DNA from: Heterohyrax brucei
Lineage: Eukaryota; Chordata; Mammalia; Hyracoidea; Procaviidae
Reading direction: 5' to 3'
DNA: 64,000 bases
Assembly: GCA_028571685.1 (NCBI GenBank)
Contig: CM053164.1
Span: 44,008,501 to 44,072,500 of the forward strand
The notes under the pieces are model-generated. The model was given only the letters and a program-made list of their open reading frames with translations. It was not told the DNA's origin and ran no database searches. A program made the position numbers and the translations under genes. Positions 54,852-64,000 of this stretch are shown here, in pieces; within the stretch, counting starts at the first letter, position 1; each line of letters starts with the position of its first letter.

Positions 54852-57668
54852 GTGAGCAGGGAGCCTTGGGGCTGAACAGCACAGGGCCTCAGGGAGCCTG
54901 GAGAGGCTTGGTCTAGACTAAGGTGCACGGCCGCAGGACTAGAAGAGCTTGGTCTAGGAGAGGCATCTGAGGGTCTGGAGTGGTCAGAATTCTCCAAGGA
55001 TGTCCCTTGCTGTCAGACACAGAAACTTGCTACCCACCCTGCCCCCCAGTCCTTTCCCCAGAGTCTGACTCTGATGCCAGGAATGCTTTGAGTAAATTAT
55101 TTGCCTCATCTGTAAATCTCCTGCCCACATGAGCTGTGACTTTGCAGATCCTAGCTGACTCGGAGTCCCAGTTACTACCACTGTACTAGGGTTCCCGTCT
55201 GGCAGTCGTGTTCTTCCCCCTTCCTCAGACATGCTTTTGAGGCTCCAGATTTTGCCTCCTTCCTGCATCACAGAAAGCGCACCAGTGCTATGACAAGGCA
55301 TAACGTCAAGTTTTCATCCCACCTCCCTCTGTCTTCCCTCTCCCCCCATCCTAAGCCTCAGCCTGTAAAGTCAGGCTGGTTGGGAGGCTCAACTGCCATA
55401 TCAGATGTGAGCTATATAGATGGTGAGCTATAGGTGGTGTGCCCACGTGCCCACGTTGAGTCAACAATGTGCATACATTATGGTGACAGAAGAAGCCAGC
55501 AGGGCTACAGAATTCCCGCTGTCCAGCCACAGAAAGCTGTTAGTAAGCACAGGGACTAGTATGCCTTGTTACATGGGCCCCCTGAGAACACACTGATGGA
55601 TTCCATTTCTCTCCAAGATCCAAAGCCTACAGTGCTGCTTTGGATCTGCTACACAGTCAGAGAATACGTGAATTCCATACCCAATCCAGCAAAAATAAAC
55701 GAAGAGATCCTTTCTGTCCCTTGATTCTATTTTTCTTTCAGAATAACGACAAACTTTATTTTACTGCCAGAAAATGTGGGGTTCCTCTGCCAGTTGGCTG
55801 GATGTAAAAGCCAGATGCCTTTCCCAGGGACTCCTTGTACGGCCCCTAGATTCCCTGACGTATTCTCCTAGCACTCACTGCTGTCCTGAGGCTATAAGCC
55901 ACCAAAACAGATTTGTTATTTACCTATGACCAGGAAGGTGGTACAAATTATCTTAGGCAGGGATCATACAAAACCTAATTATAGGGTTTACAGTTAATTC
56001 TGTGGGTTGCTTTTTTTTTTCTTTCCCTTTTTTTTTTCCTCCTTCTGGCAGCACTGGAATTAGAAGTTCAATTTACAGCTTGAAAATTTTACTTCAGTTA
56101 CTTTAATATGACCATAATTTTGTTTTCTCCAAGCATACATTGGCCAAGGGGATAAAAAGGAGGTAGTTCCAAGCATGATTAGTTCAGGAAGGCATCCAAG
56201 AATGGAACCCCAGAGTCCAGAGCACACAAAAAAATGAAGCTGCATGCAATTTGCATGTCCCTGCTGTCCCCAAGGACCTGGGGATTTCATACAAACAATC
56301 CGTTTTTCCAAACACATCCCTGGGTGATGGAGGAGAGCTGGGAATTACCCTTCCCATATTACAGATGAAGAAGCTGTAGCACAAAGAAGCTAAATGTCCC
56401 GAACAAACGCATGGACTGACAACATGGTCTGTCCTTGTGCACTGCAGGTTGTATTACAGGTGTCAGATAACTCTGATACATACACAGCAGTGCACTATCT
56501 ATACAGGATCATATTTTTACCCCATGTGTTTTGTGCAAGAACTCTAGATGGACAGAACAGAGGGTTGCCTTTGCATTTCTAATTAATGATAAAATTAAGA
56601 TTCAGAGAGATTGCATGATCAACACAAAGTTCTAGTTCACAGAACAACTGCCCTGGTAACTCCATATTTACAGATGAGGAAACTGAGGCTTAACATGATT
56701 CAGTGACTTACCCAAATTCCCTTCTGTGGTTATCTGGTACCTAGTCTGACCATGAGCAAGCCAGGTGGACAAACAGTGAAGAGTGCAAAGAACGGCAAAA
56801 GTGTCTCCTGTTAAGCTCTGTGCTGGGGACCTTGCTGATGATGGTGGTGGCAGTGTCAGTGGTAGGACTGAGTCAGTGGTTGCCGATATGGGCCAGGAAC
56901 GGTCCTATGTTCTTCGCACAGCACTTCATTTAATCCTCCAGCAATGCTATGAAGAAGGATGTTTTCCATCCCCATTTTACAAAAGAGAAAACAGGTTTGC
57001 AAGGTGCAGTCCTCTGCCACAGTCTCGGAACTGGCCAGTGGTGGGAATGGGATTCAAATCCATGCTGTCTGCAACCCGTAGTGTCTCTTGCAGGCAATGT
57101 GGGGCTACCTCACCCATCTCAAGTACTCTCCTCTGATGACCCACTAAGATGAGTGAGGGGGGTTGCCTCCGTTTTTCCAATCTGTTTCAAATAATAATTT
57201 AAGCTAATTTCCTGGTTAACAAGAGGCAACAAAGCACCAAATCCAGATGTGTCTGACTCAACTGTGTCACTGACCTTGAGGGTGAAGGGGCTGAAGTCAT
57301 TCATCACAATTCTGGAAATGGTCACATACCACGCATGCCATGAAACACGGAGCACTGGCATGCAGACCTTCTGTGTGCCCTGAAAGGAAAGTACATGATT
57401 ACACACACCAGTCAGAAAGTAATGTCAGCAGTTACCCCTCATGTGTGCTGTGTGCTCTCCCTTTCCTGAAGACCTTCATACCCTCTACTCTGGGGATGCA
57501 AGGGGAGGGAGCTCTGTGGGACATGGGCTTCAGTCCAGTTTTCTGCAAGAGCTGACCTCAACCCTCTAGCTACATACTTGATTCCTGCTGCCTCTGCTAG
57601 GCTGCCTTCCCTACCCTAGCCCTACAGCTCCCATTTCTCAAGTGACCTCTTCCTATGTGTGTCTGCAG
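54852..57668. other. PLB1 intron; MIR traces
   Basis: MIR-like antisense pieces lie at about 56655-56760 ('ttacagatgaggaaactgag') and 56890-57080 ('ccccattttacaaaagagaa'). There is a short T-run region at 56010-56040. I see no AfroSINE in this 2.8 kb. Confidence 0.5.
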
Positions 57669-57720
57669 GGATTTACCCGCCCAGGCCAGAAGACTGGTGG
57701 ACCTGATGAAGAATGACACA
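57669..57720 (+). CDS. PLB1: PLB1 internal exon 18 (repeat II)
   Basis: This 52-nt exon lies between 'tgtgtgtctgcag' and 'gtgagt'. It reads E(split)-DLPAQARRLVDLMKNDT, matching human EDLPVQARRLVDLMKNDT. It has the same length and phases as the repeat I exon at 5923. It forms an amphipathic helix before the block III strand. Confidence 0.98.
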
Positions 57721-59143
57721 GTGAGTGTAGGAGGTGCCACCTGGGACCGTGCAAGGTGGGACTCACTGGAGAAGAGACTCAGCATGAGTGATTTGTAGAG
57801 AGGGCTCATCTGGGGGCAAGCAGCACACTGGAAGCCAGGCCAGATTTCTAGCCAATCTATCTGAAATCTGAAACTGATTCTCTGGAAAAGGAGTTCTTAT
57901 CCTTTCACTCAGTCATTCATTTGTTCAGGCAGCCAGAGATTTACATTAAACATTTGGCATGCCTCAGGCATTGGGCTGGATGCTGGAGATACACCGAAAA
58001 TATTACAGTCCCCGCCATCAATGGGCTCCTAAGGGGAGGTCAACTTGAAGAATGCAAGTTAGAAAACTGTTAACACGTGCTATAAAGAATGCTGCGGGTA
58101 AGATAGATTGGTTGCACAGAAGAAGGGACAGGGTGCTCTGTTTTGAAAGCCAGGGAGACTTGAGCTCAGTTCTGAAATATGGATATGAGATTTTCCCTCA
58201 AATGAAAGCAGAGTTCTCAATTCAGACTTTGCTTGGAGCTGCACAGTGGGTAAAATAATTACAGGGCATGCAGAGGGCAAGAGATAGGAGTTGTTCTTTT
58301 GTAGGTAGTTCAGTGGATACTTTCTACCCTTAATGTCAGAAATTTCTGAACTTTTTTTTTTTTTTGGTCGTCTTTCTCCCACTCTCCTCTTTGGAAGTAC
58401 AGGTGAGAGAACCGAAAGCTGTGTAGCATGGGAGGCTATGAGGGCCACTGTTACTTCTGGGCCACAGTGTAGTGCATGGTCACGGCTACTCCCCCTTCCA
58501 CTTTGCCTGGTGCCTTCAAATACTTCTCTAGTCCCTCTCAGAGCAGGCAGATCCCAAAGGCAGCCAAATCCTTTCAGAGCCCACGGTGGGAGCTTCCACC
58601 TTCTTCTTCTCAGCCTCTCTAGCTTGATTTGCTAATAAGCAGTTCTAACTAAGATGCACAATCTGAGTTAGGAGAGCTTCTTCTCGATGTAAGATGGTTC
58701 TTTCTCCCTTAAAGCAAGATTAGGATCGGTTTCCAAAAGATCCTAGAACAAATGGCCTCCTTTTGCACAACCAGAAGCAGCCTTTCCTACTCCTCCCCTT
58801 TTTCCTTACTATGATGGAGACAAGAGAGATGAAACTTGGTGGGCATCAGCAGCCAGTCCCAAGAGGACATTTGGGAACTGACCGGCACGCTGCCTGCATG
58901 TGGGTACAGTCACAGGGAAGTCCAGTGATTCCACCAGTGGTGGGGTGGGGTTGGGTGGGAACTGAACCATTTAGCACCTACCAAATCTTGTCACCTTGGA
59001 ACCCCAAAACCAAAGAGAGAAAATATTAATGTCCACTAAATCCTCCAGAGAGGATCAGTCTGTCCTGGTGTTCACCACTTTGTGTTTTCATTTACTTGAC
59101 TCTGGGACAAGGTGCTTACTTATTTGTTTCCTATTCATTTCAG
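57721..59143. other. PLB1 intron; L2-like fragment
   Basis: An L2-like piece lies at about 57905-58035 ('cattcatttgttcaggcagc', 'tgcctcaggcattgggctgg'). There is a T-run at 58351-58365. The rest is unique with no exon signal. Confidence 0.45.
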
Positions 59144-59224
59144 AGGATAAATTTTGAGGAAGATTGGAAGATAATAACTGTGTTTATAGGTGGCAATGAC
59201 CTCTGTGGTTTCTGCAATGACCTG
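59144..59224 (+). CDS. PLB1: PLB1 internal exon 19: GGND block III of repeat II
   Basis: This 81-nt, 27-codon phase-0 exon lies between 'attcatttcag' and 'gtaagt'. It begins [20 protein letters not shown] and ends CGFCNDL. It is almost identical to human [31 protein letters not shown] is block III, whose Asn stabilises the oxyanion in SGNH/GDSL hydrolases. The two cysteines (LCxxC) are conserved in PLB1 repeats. Its repeat I counterpart at 8402 has FFSNTSRC instead. Confidence 0.99.
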
Positions 59225-59528
59225 GTAAGTCGCAACGCCCTTAAGACTCACTGCCAGGGAAGGATCGGCACCATCCACAGGGTGCTGGCTCATGGACCAG
59301 GCCACAGGGCTGGGACTTGGGCTCCTGGTGTGGCCTAGGCACAGCCTGGGATGAATGCTGAGACAAAGAGGGCATTCACCACCAGGGAGAGATTCTGCAG
59401 GACAAGCAGAACTGGTTTTGAGATTGATCCTGATTAGGTTTCCTATCAAGGGAACTTGATATCATTCTAGAGACCAAGATAACATTACAATGATATAGAA
59501 AAATCTTATGTATCTTTATTAAACAAAC

Positions 59529-59655
59529 ATCCATCATAGCAACCCTGTAGAACAGGGTTGAACTCCCCCATAAGGTTTCCAAGGAGCAGCTGGCAGACTT
59601 GAACTGCTGACCTCTTGGTTAGCAGCCACACACTTAACTACTTCACCACCAGATA
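59529..59655 (-). mobile_element. AfroSINE, antisense
   Basis: It contains 'agcaaccctgtagaacaggg', 'aaggtttccaaggagcagct', 'cttgaactgctgacctcttg' and 'aactacttcaccaccagata'. The tail end is missing. Confidence 0.88.
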
Positions 59656-60764
59656 ATTGTAAGTCAGCTCCTTCCGGCAGCCTCTCGGCTTCACCTTTGT
59701 GCTGGCACTTGCGGGCCCAGGCATCAGGCCAGGTTCTGGACCAGGTCAGACTAGGATCCAGGTTGCTGCTCTTGTGTGGCTCTTCTTCCTGGGACCCCAG
59801 AGTCTCTGGACTGGAAGGCCCCCCACAGGCCGGTCTAAGCAGTCTCCTAGCACAGAAGGAATCCTTTCCATGGCATCCGCTGTATCCTCAGTGGAAGGCA
59901 AACTTTCAGTTCGCTCTTTTAGTGCTTCTTTGTGTTGAGCCCAAACCTGCCTCCTTAACTTCCCTTCCGCTACCTGTGCCAGGCAAGTCGGAGCCCTCTT
60001 GTACACTCAATTCAGTTGACTTTAAAAATAACAGTTTTCTTATTAAATAAAATGTATAATATATATATTTTAATGGTACTTAAAAAGTATTCCATGAAAT
60101 ATATACAAGAAACACATCAGTGTACAGAGAGGAAAAAAAAAAATCTCTGTAAGAACAGTTGTTAACATTTTGGTAAACATGTTTAACGTCTGTAGATACA
60201 CAGAAATTGCTTTGTTTAGTATCATTCTAAAAATGTTGTCTGGTAATCTGCTTCATTTTTAGTAGTAGTACAAGATATCCTGTGATCAGTATATATTTTT
60301 CTGTAATAATTTTAAAGACTATATTGTAGTTTGTAATTTACTTAACTATCACTGAATATTTAGTGTACAATACTTCTAATCATGCCTATTTGAAGTAGCA
60401 CTGTGATTAACACCAATCTTTGTGTACATCCATAATTGTATCCTTAGAATATATTCTAAGAAGGAAGACGTTCAAGCAAAAAGATGTGCACGTCTGCCCT
60501 GACATCTTATTGTGAAAACTTCTAAGCATGTGGAGAAATGGAAGCGCTTGTATAGTAATTATATAAACCCAAGACCTAGGTTCTACAGTTGTTAACATTT
60601 TCCATATTTAGTACATATCTGTCTATTCACCTATCTTATGTTTTTTGTGAATATGCATACTTTTAATGCTTTGGATACACATTGTCAAATTGCTCCCAGA
60701 AAGTCTGTCTCTTTCCCCATACCCCAGCTGACAATGTATGCTATCACCTTTATAACAGTTGTTC

Positions 60765-60876
60765 ATCTTGGCTGCTAACCCAAGAGGTTGGCAGTTTTAT
60801 GGGGCAGTTCAGCTGTGTCCTATAGGGTCGCTATGAGTAGGAATTGACTCAGTGGCAATGGATTTAGTTTTGAATT
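60765..60876 (+). mobile_element. AfroSINE, sense, internally deleted
   Basis: It contains 'ggctgctaacccaagaggtt', then an abrupt jump from 'ggcagtttt' to 'atggggcagttcagctgtgt', then 'gaattgactcagtggcaatg'. The middle, about 35 bases, is missing. Confidence 0.88.
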
Positions 60877-61737
60877 TAATCTGATAGATGAAAAAGTGAA
60901 TCTCACTTTCAAAATTCACTCATTTGATTACTAAGTAGGAGTAAACTTTGACTTCCCTCTACTTGATACTTGTTTGAATTTCTCCTTTTGTTAAATTCTC
61001 TATCATGGCTGTTGGTCATTTTCTGTTCAGATAGTTATCTTCCTTCTATTGCTTCTTTAAAACCTCTAAAGTACATAAGTCCTTTGTCAAATATGTTATC
61101 TGTTCCCTTATTTGCTTTGTAAGTTTGTTTACAGTGTTTTCTGGTAAACAGAATGTTTTTCATTTGTAGTACCATTTAATGAGCATGTAATACATACCAG
61201 GCATTGTGCTAGGTGCCAAGCAGTGCCAAGTGAAACCCAGGCTCTGTCTTCGAGGACCTCACACTGTCTAGGAAAAGAGACACAGGCAGTTTATCATAAC
61301 CCAGCAAGAGAAACATCCCAGCATGGTTCTAGTGCTGTGCATGGAAGAGAGATCAGAAGTTAAAATTGACATGGCAGTTTGGGACACGGAGAGGGGGTCA
61401 TCAGACAGAGGAGGCTTTCCAGATAGAACCTGAAGATGAATACATTTGTCACATAGAAAGGGAACCAGTGGATAAAAGTGTGAGGAGTAAGGTGTCTGGC
61501 CCTAGCCTGTGGGCATCTGCCCAGAGGGCTGACCGTGTCGCCCAGCTTCCTCAGGGCCTCAAAGTCACCAGAATGTTGTGAATGCTGCTGCTTTGATCTG
61601 TTTAGTATGTTGGGGTCTGGGTTAGACTTCAGTCAGAGAAAGAACCTTTCAAAACAAGTATTGAGATCAGGAGAAATAATGATTAAAATGTTATGCTACT
61701 TGGGTGGGAAGTGGGTGACAGGACCCACTTCCCTTCT

Positions 61738-62182
61738 GTTTTAGTCAGCTAGTACCGCTCTAACAGAAATACCATGAGTGGATGGTCTCAGGGAGAAAAC
61801 CTTGATTGTCACAGTCTGGTCAGCCACAAATCCATTTACAAGTTATAAGTCCACTCAGTATGAGAATTTATCCCAGCCCAGTAGGCTGAGTCCAAATTCA
61901 ATGAGAGCATCTTGGCATGGGAACCTCAAGTCTAAAGAACATGCTCAGCTCTCGGTGCTGCCCTCTTGGTGGTATGAGGGTCCCAACTCATTCTGTTCAT
62001 GTCTCTCCCTTATATGCTATAGGCTGGTAACGAGTCCTGCCTCACCAACACAACTGCTGTCCATTTTCCGTCATCAGCATCACAGAGGCAGGATTCACAA
62101 TATGTAGGAGGAATGGCACCATATTGGGACATCAAATCAATACCGACATTTTGAGGGGGGCCACAATGTAGTCCATGACATC
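61738..62182 (-). mobile_element. MaLR/ERVL-like LTR, antisense
   Basis: It contains 'taacagaaataccatgagtg', 'gtaggctgagtccaaattca', 'cagaggcaggattcacaata' and 'cacaatgtagtccatgacat'. It is colinear with 845-1340. Confidence 0.65.
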
Positions 62183-62595
62183 TGCCCATTGTCTCCTTAG
62201 GTGATTTGCTTGCAGTGTGTATCCTTAGGCATTTGAGGCCCTAAGGAAAAGAGGTCAGGCCATGGAACCTTAGATTGTTCAAACTGCAAGCAATCTTAGA
62301 GGTCATTTGGTCCAACACCCCATTTTAGAGGGACCCAGAGAGGTCACGTAACTTAACTAAGGCCCCCAACAGCTAGTTGCCACAGAAGAAGGGGTGGTTC
62401 CCTGAGGATCACAACCACGACAAGCCCCAGGGCTGAGGGGATGATGTGGAGGCTGGGGCTCTCCAAGACACCCCTCCGTCTCACTATTGCCCACTCTGGC
62501 TAAAATACAGGAAGCCCAGGACCCAAGAAATGATGTGGGCCCGGTCTGTAGGGTGACTTGTTGATATGTTCAAGAGACCTTTCCTCTTCCTGTAG

Positions 62596-62661
62596 GCTCG
62601 CTATTCTCCCGAGAACTTCACAGCTAACATTGGGGAAGCTCTGGACATCCTGCACGCTGAG
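62596..62661 (+). CDS. PLB1: PLB1 internal exon 20 (repeat II)
   Basis: This 66-nt, 22-codon phase-0 exon lies between 'cctcttcctgtag' and 'gtacag'. It begins ARYSPENFTANIGEALDILH and ends AE. It matches human [20 protein letters not shown]. An N-glycosylation sequon (NFT) is present, compatible with the secreted/apical ectodomain. It is homologous to exon 6 of the window. Confidence 0.98.
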
Positions 62662-62977
62662 GTACAGCCTGGGCTACCTAGCCTGGGAGCAGCTCAGATA
62701 CAGCTGCCTTTGCCTTGGGCCCCAGACGTAGCCTGAGGTAGTTCTAACTTTCTGCTGAGACCTCCTATCAGGACGTCCTCACCTGGAGACCAGCACGGAC
62801 CACACTACCTGTCAGAGACTCAGAGAGGGCTGGGGGAGGTGGGGGTGAAAGAAGTGGAGGGGCCAGACTGACGGCTATAGGCCTGTTAGACCAGTGGTAG
62901 GAGCAGGCCCCAGCCCCAGGTAAGAGATTGAAACTGCAGCCTGGGTCCCCTCAGGGACTGATTCTGCCTTTCTTCAG

Positions 62978-63078
62978 GTTCCTCGGGCCTTTGTGAACAT
63001 GGTATCAGCACTAGAGATCGTCAGCCTGAGGGAGCTGTACCAGGAAACAAAAGTCAGCTGTCCAAGGCTGATCCTTGG
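62978..63078 (+). CDS. PLB1: PLB1 internal exon 21 (repeat II)
   Basis: This 101-nt exon lies between 'gcctttcttcag' and 'gtgaga'. It begins [20 protein letters not shown] and goes on [13 protein letters not shown] plus a split codon (gg). It matches human [34 protein letters not shown]. The continuation, with the CxC motif and then the catalytic Asp-x-x-His, is not found before the end of the window, so the next exon lies downstream of 64000. Confidence 0.98.
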
Positions 63079-64000
63079 GTGAGATGGGAGCTTCTTTACC
63101 TGATTTCCAAAAGGCTGTGGGGCCCTTAGCAGAAAGTGATTCTGATGAGTGAGGAAACCCGAGGGAAGAGTGTGAGACCACCCTATTTTTTAACCTGAGA
63201 AGGTTTCATACAGGAGGCATGCCACAGCTTTTGTGACCCCAGGAGGACCTCAGCTACCTGCCTTTAGGGTATGCTTTTAGACTCCTAACGCTGCTGCTGT
63301 TGTCCTGATAGCCAGCCCCCTGACCCTCTTCAGTCTCCAGAGAGAAAGGAATGAAGTCAGCCAGTGTGGGCAGGCCTCGGGACTACCCAGACCTCTGCTA
63401 GAGTATGCACTGGAGTGTTTCTGGAGCTCCCCCACTGCCTCTGGGCAGCCACCCTAGGGACAAAGGGCAGGTGCACAGGCCGAGCATTCACAAAGCTAGA
63501 GTCACAGCTGCCTACTAGAGAAGCAGGTGGTCAAAAGAATCAACAGGTCCCAGAGGACAGTGTCTTCCTCAGAGAAGAGAAAGCCGTGGTCCTGGTAAGA
63601 CCCCTGAGGTCTTCATCTTTCATCCTATGGAGCCAAACAAATGGCTTCTTTCTAGTGTTGTGTGTCTCTCTCATCCTGAGAAATAAGACATCCTTCTAAC
63701 CTAAGCAGGAACCTTTCCCACATGACTTCCTGTAGGTACTCCTCTGGATCTTTAGTCCAGGTCCCAGTTGTGTGTCCCCGAGTTAGTAGTGCCCCTGTGC
63801 CCCCCACGTGGCTCTGTAGCCCTGTAGGGGCCTCCACCATGGCCCTGAGCACATCTCACGAGCATCACAGCCTCTCTCGCAGCAGCCGGTGCAGTCCCGG
63901 TGTGAGGCACTGCTAGCACAGCACAGGGGCTCGGAAGCTGCATGCTGAGTGACTCAACAAATAATTCACAGAGGCCAGATTTGCTCTTGGAAAGTAAGGA
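63079..64000. other. PLB1 intron, start; no further exon seen
   Basis: I looked for the next PLB1 exon (the LCPCVL-type start) and found nothing fitting in any frame. No repeat is recognised. The open frames here look like chance. Confidence 0.45.

Larger units (their letters stand above)
59225..62595. other. PLB1 intron: SINEs, ancient LINE, L2, LTR
   Basis: It contains AfroSINEs at 59529 and 60765, an ancient LINE 3' remnant at about 60040-60740, an L2-like piece near 61165-61270, a MaLR-like LTR at 61738-62182 and a MIR-like piece at about 62275-62390. I see no further exon. Confidence 0.55.

Noticed and set aside
63079-64000. Next PLB1 exon at the window edge
   Set aside because: No acceptor followed by the expected cysteine-rich start in the right phase could be found.

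Overview
This is a stretch of nuclear genome from a placental mammal, almost certainly an afrotherian and most likely an elephant or close relative. The lineage call rests on more than twenty copies of the tRNA-type AfroSINE family, recognised by its 'ctggtggtgtagtggttaag' head and its tail 'gagtcggaatcgact..ggcaatggg'. It is supported by an RTE LINE that shares the SINE 3' tail and by an L1 with a 3' end that I associate with afrotherian L1. The repeat names and the afrotherian call are from memory; no library search was possible.

One protein-coding gene is visible: the 5'-middle part of PLB1 (phospholipase B1, the brush-border phospholipase B/lipase), on the plus strand. I place 21 internal exons between 2563 and 63078, all with AG/GT borders. 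They join in one open frame of 1490 nt (about 497 codons) without a stop. They encode the end of the N-terminal region, the whole of tandem lipase repeat I, and most of repeat II. The first exons, the end of repeat II, repeats III and IV and the C-terminal membrane anchor lie outside the window. Repeat I has lost the catalytic GxND and DxxH blocks and looks like a pseudo-hydrolase. Repeat II keeps the GDSL serine (exon at 48407) and the GGND block (exon at 59144).

Layout: 1-2.5 kb, intron with an RTE 3' end and an LTR; 2.5-8.5 kb, five exons; 8.5-20 kb, a large intron with a SINE cluster and an internally deleted L1; 20-24.3 kb, five exons; 24.3-38.2 kb, the largest intron, with an L1 RT fragment split by a fold-back mariner-like element, a degenerate ERV bounded by LTR-like direct repeats, an RTE copy and a MaLR-like LTR; 38-63 kb, eleven exons separated by introns rich in SINE, MIR and L2.

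The most unusual items are: (i) a set of 25-66 bp inserts that all stop at the same AfroSINE/RTE 3' end, at least two with clear target-site duplications; (ii) two copies, in opposite orientations, of a mariner-derived fold-back element; (iii) a 67-bp near-identical direct duplication around the GDSL-motif exon; and (iv) an L1 in which ORF2 is fused directly to the 3' UTR.
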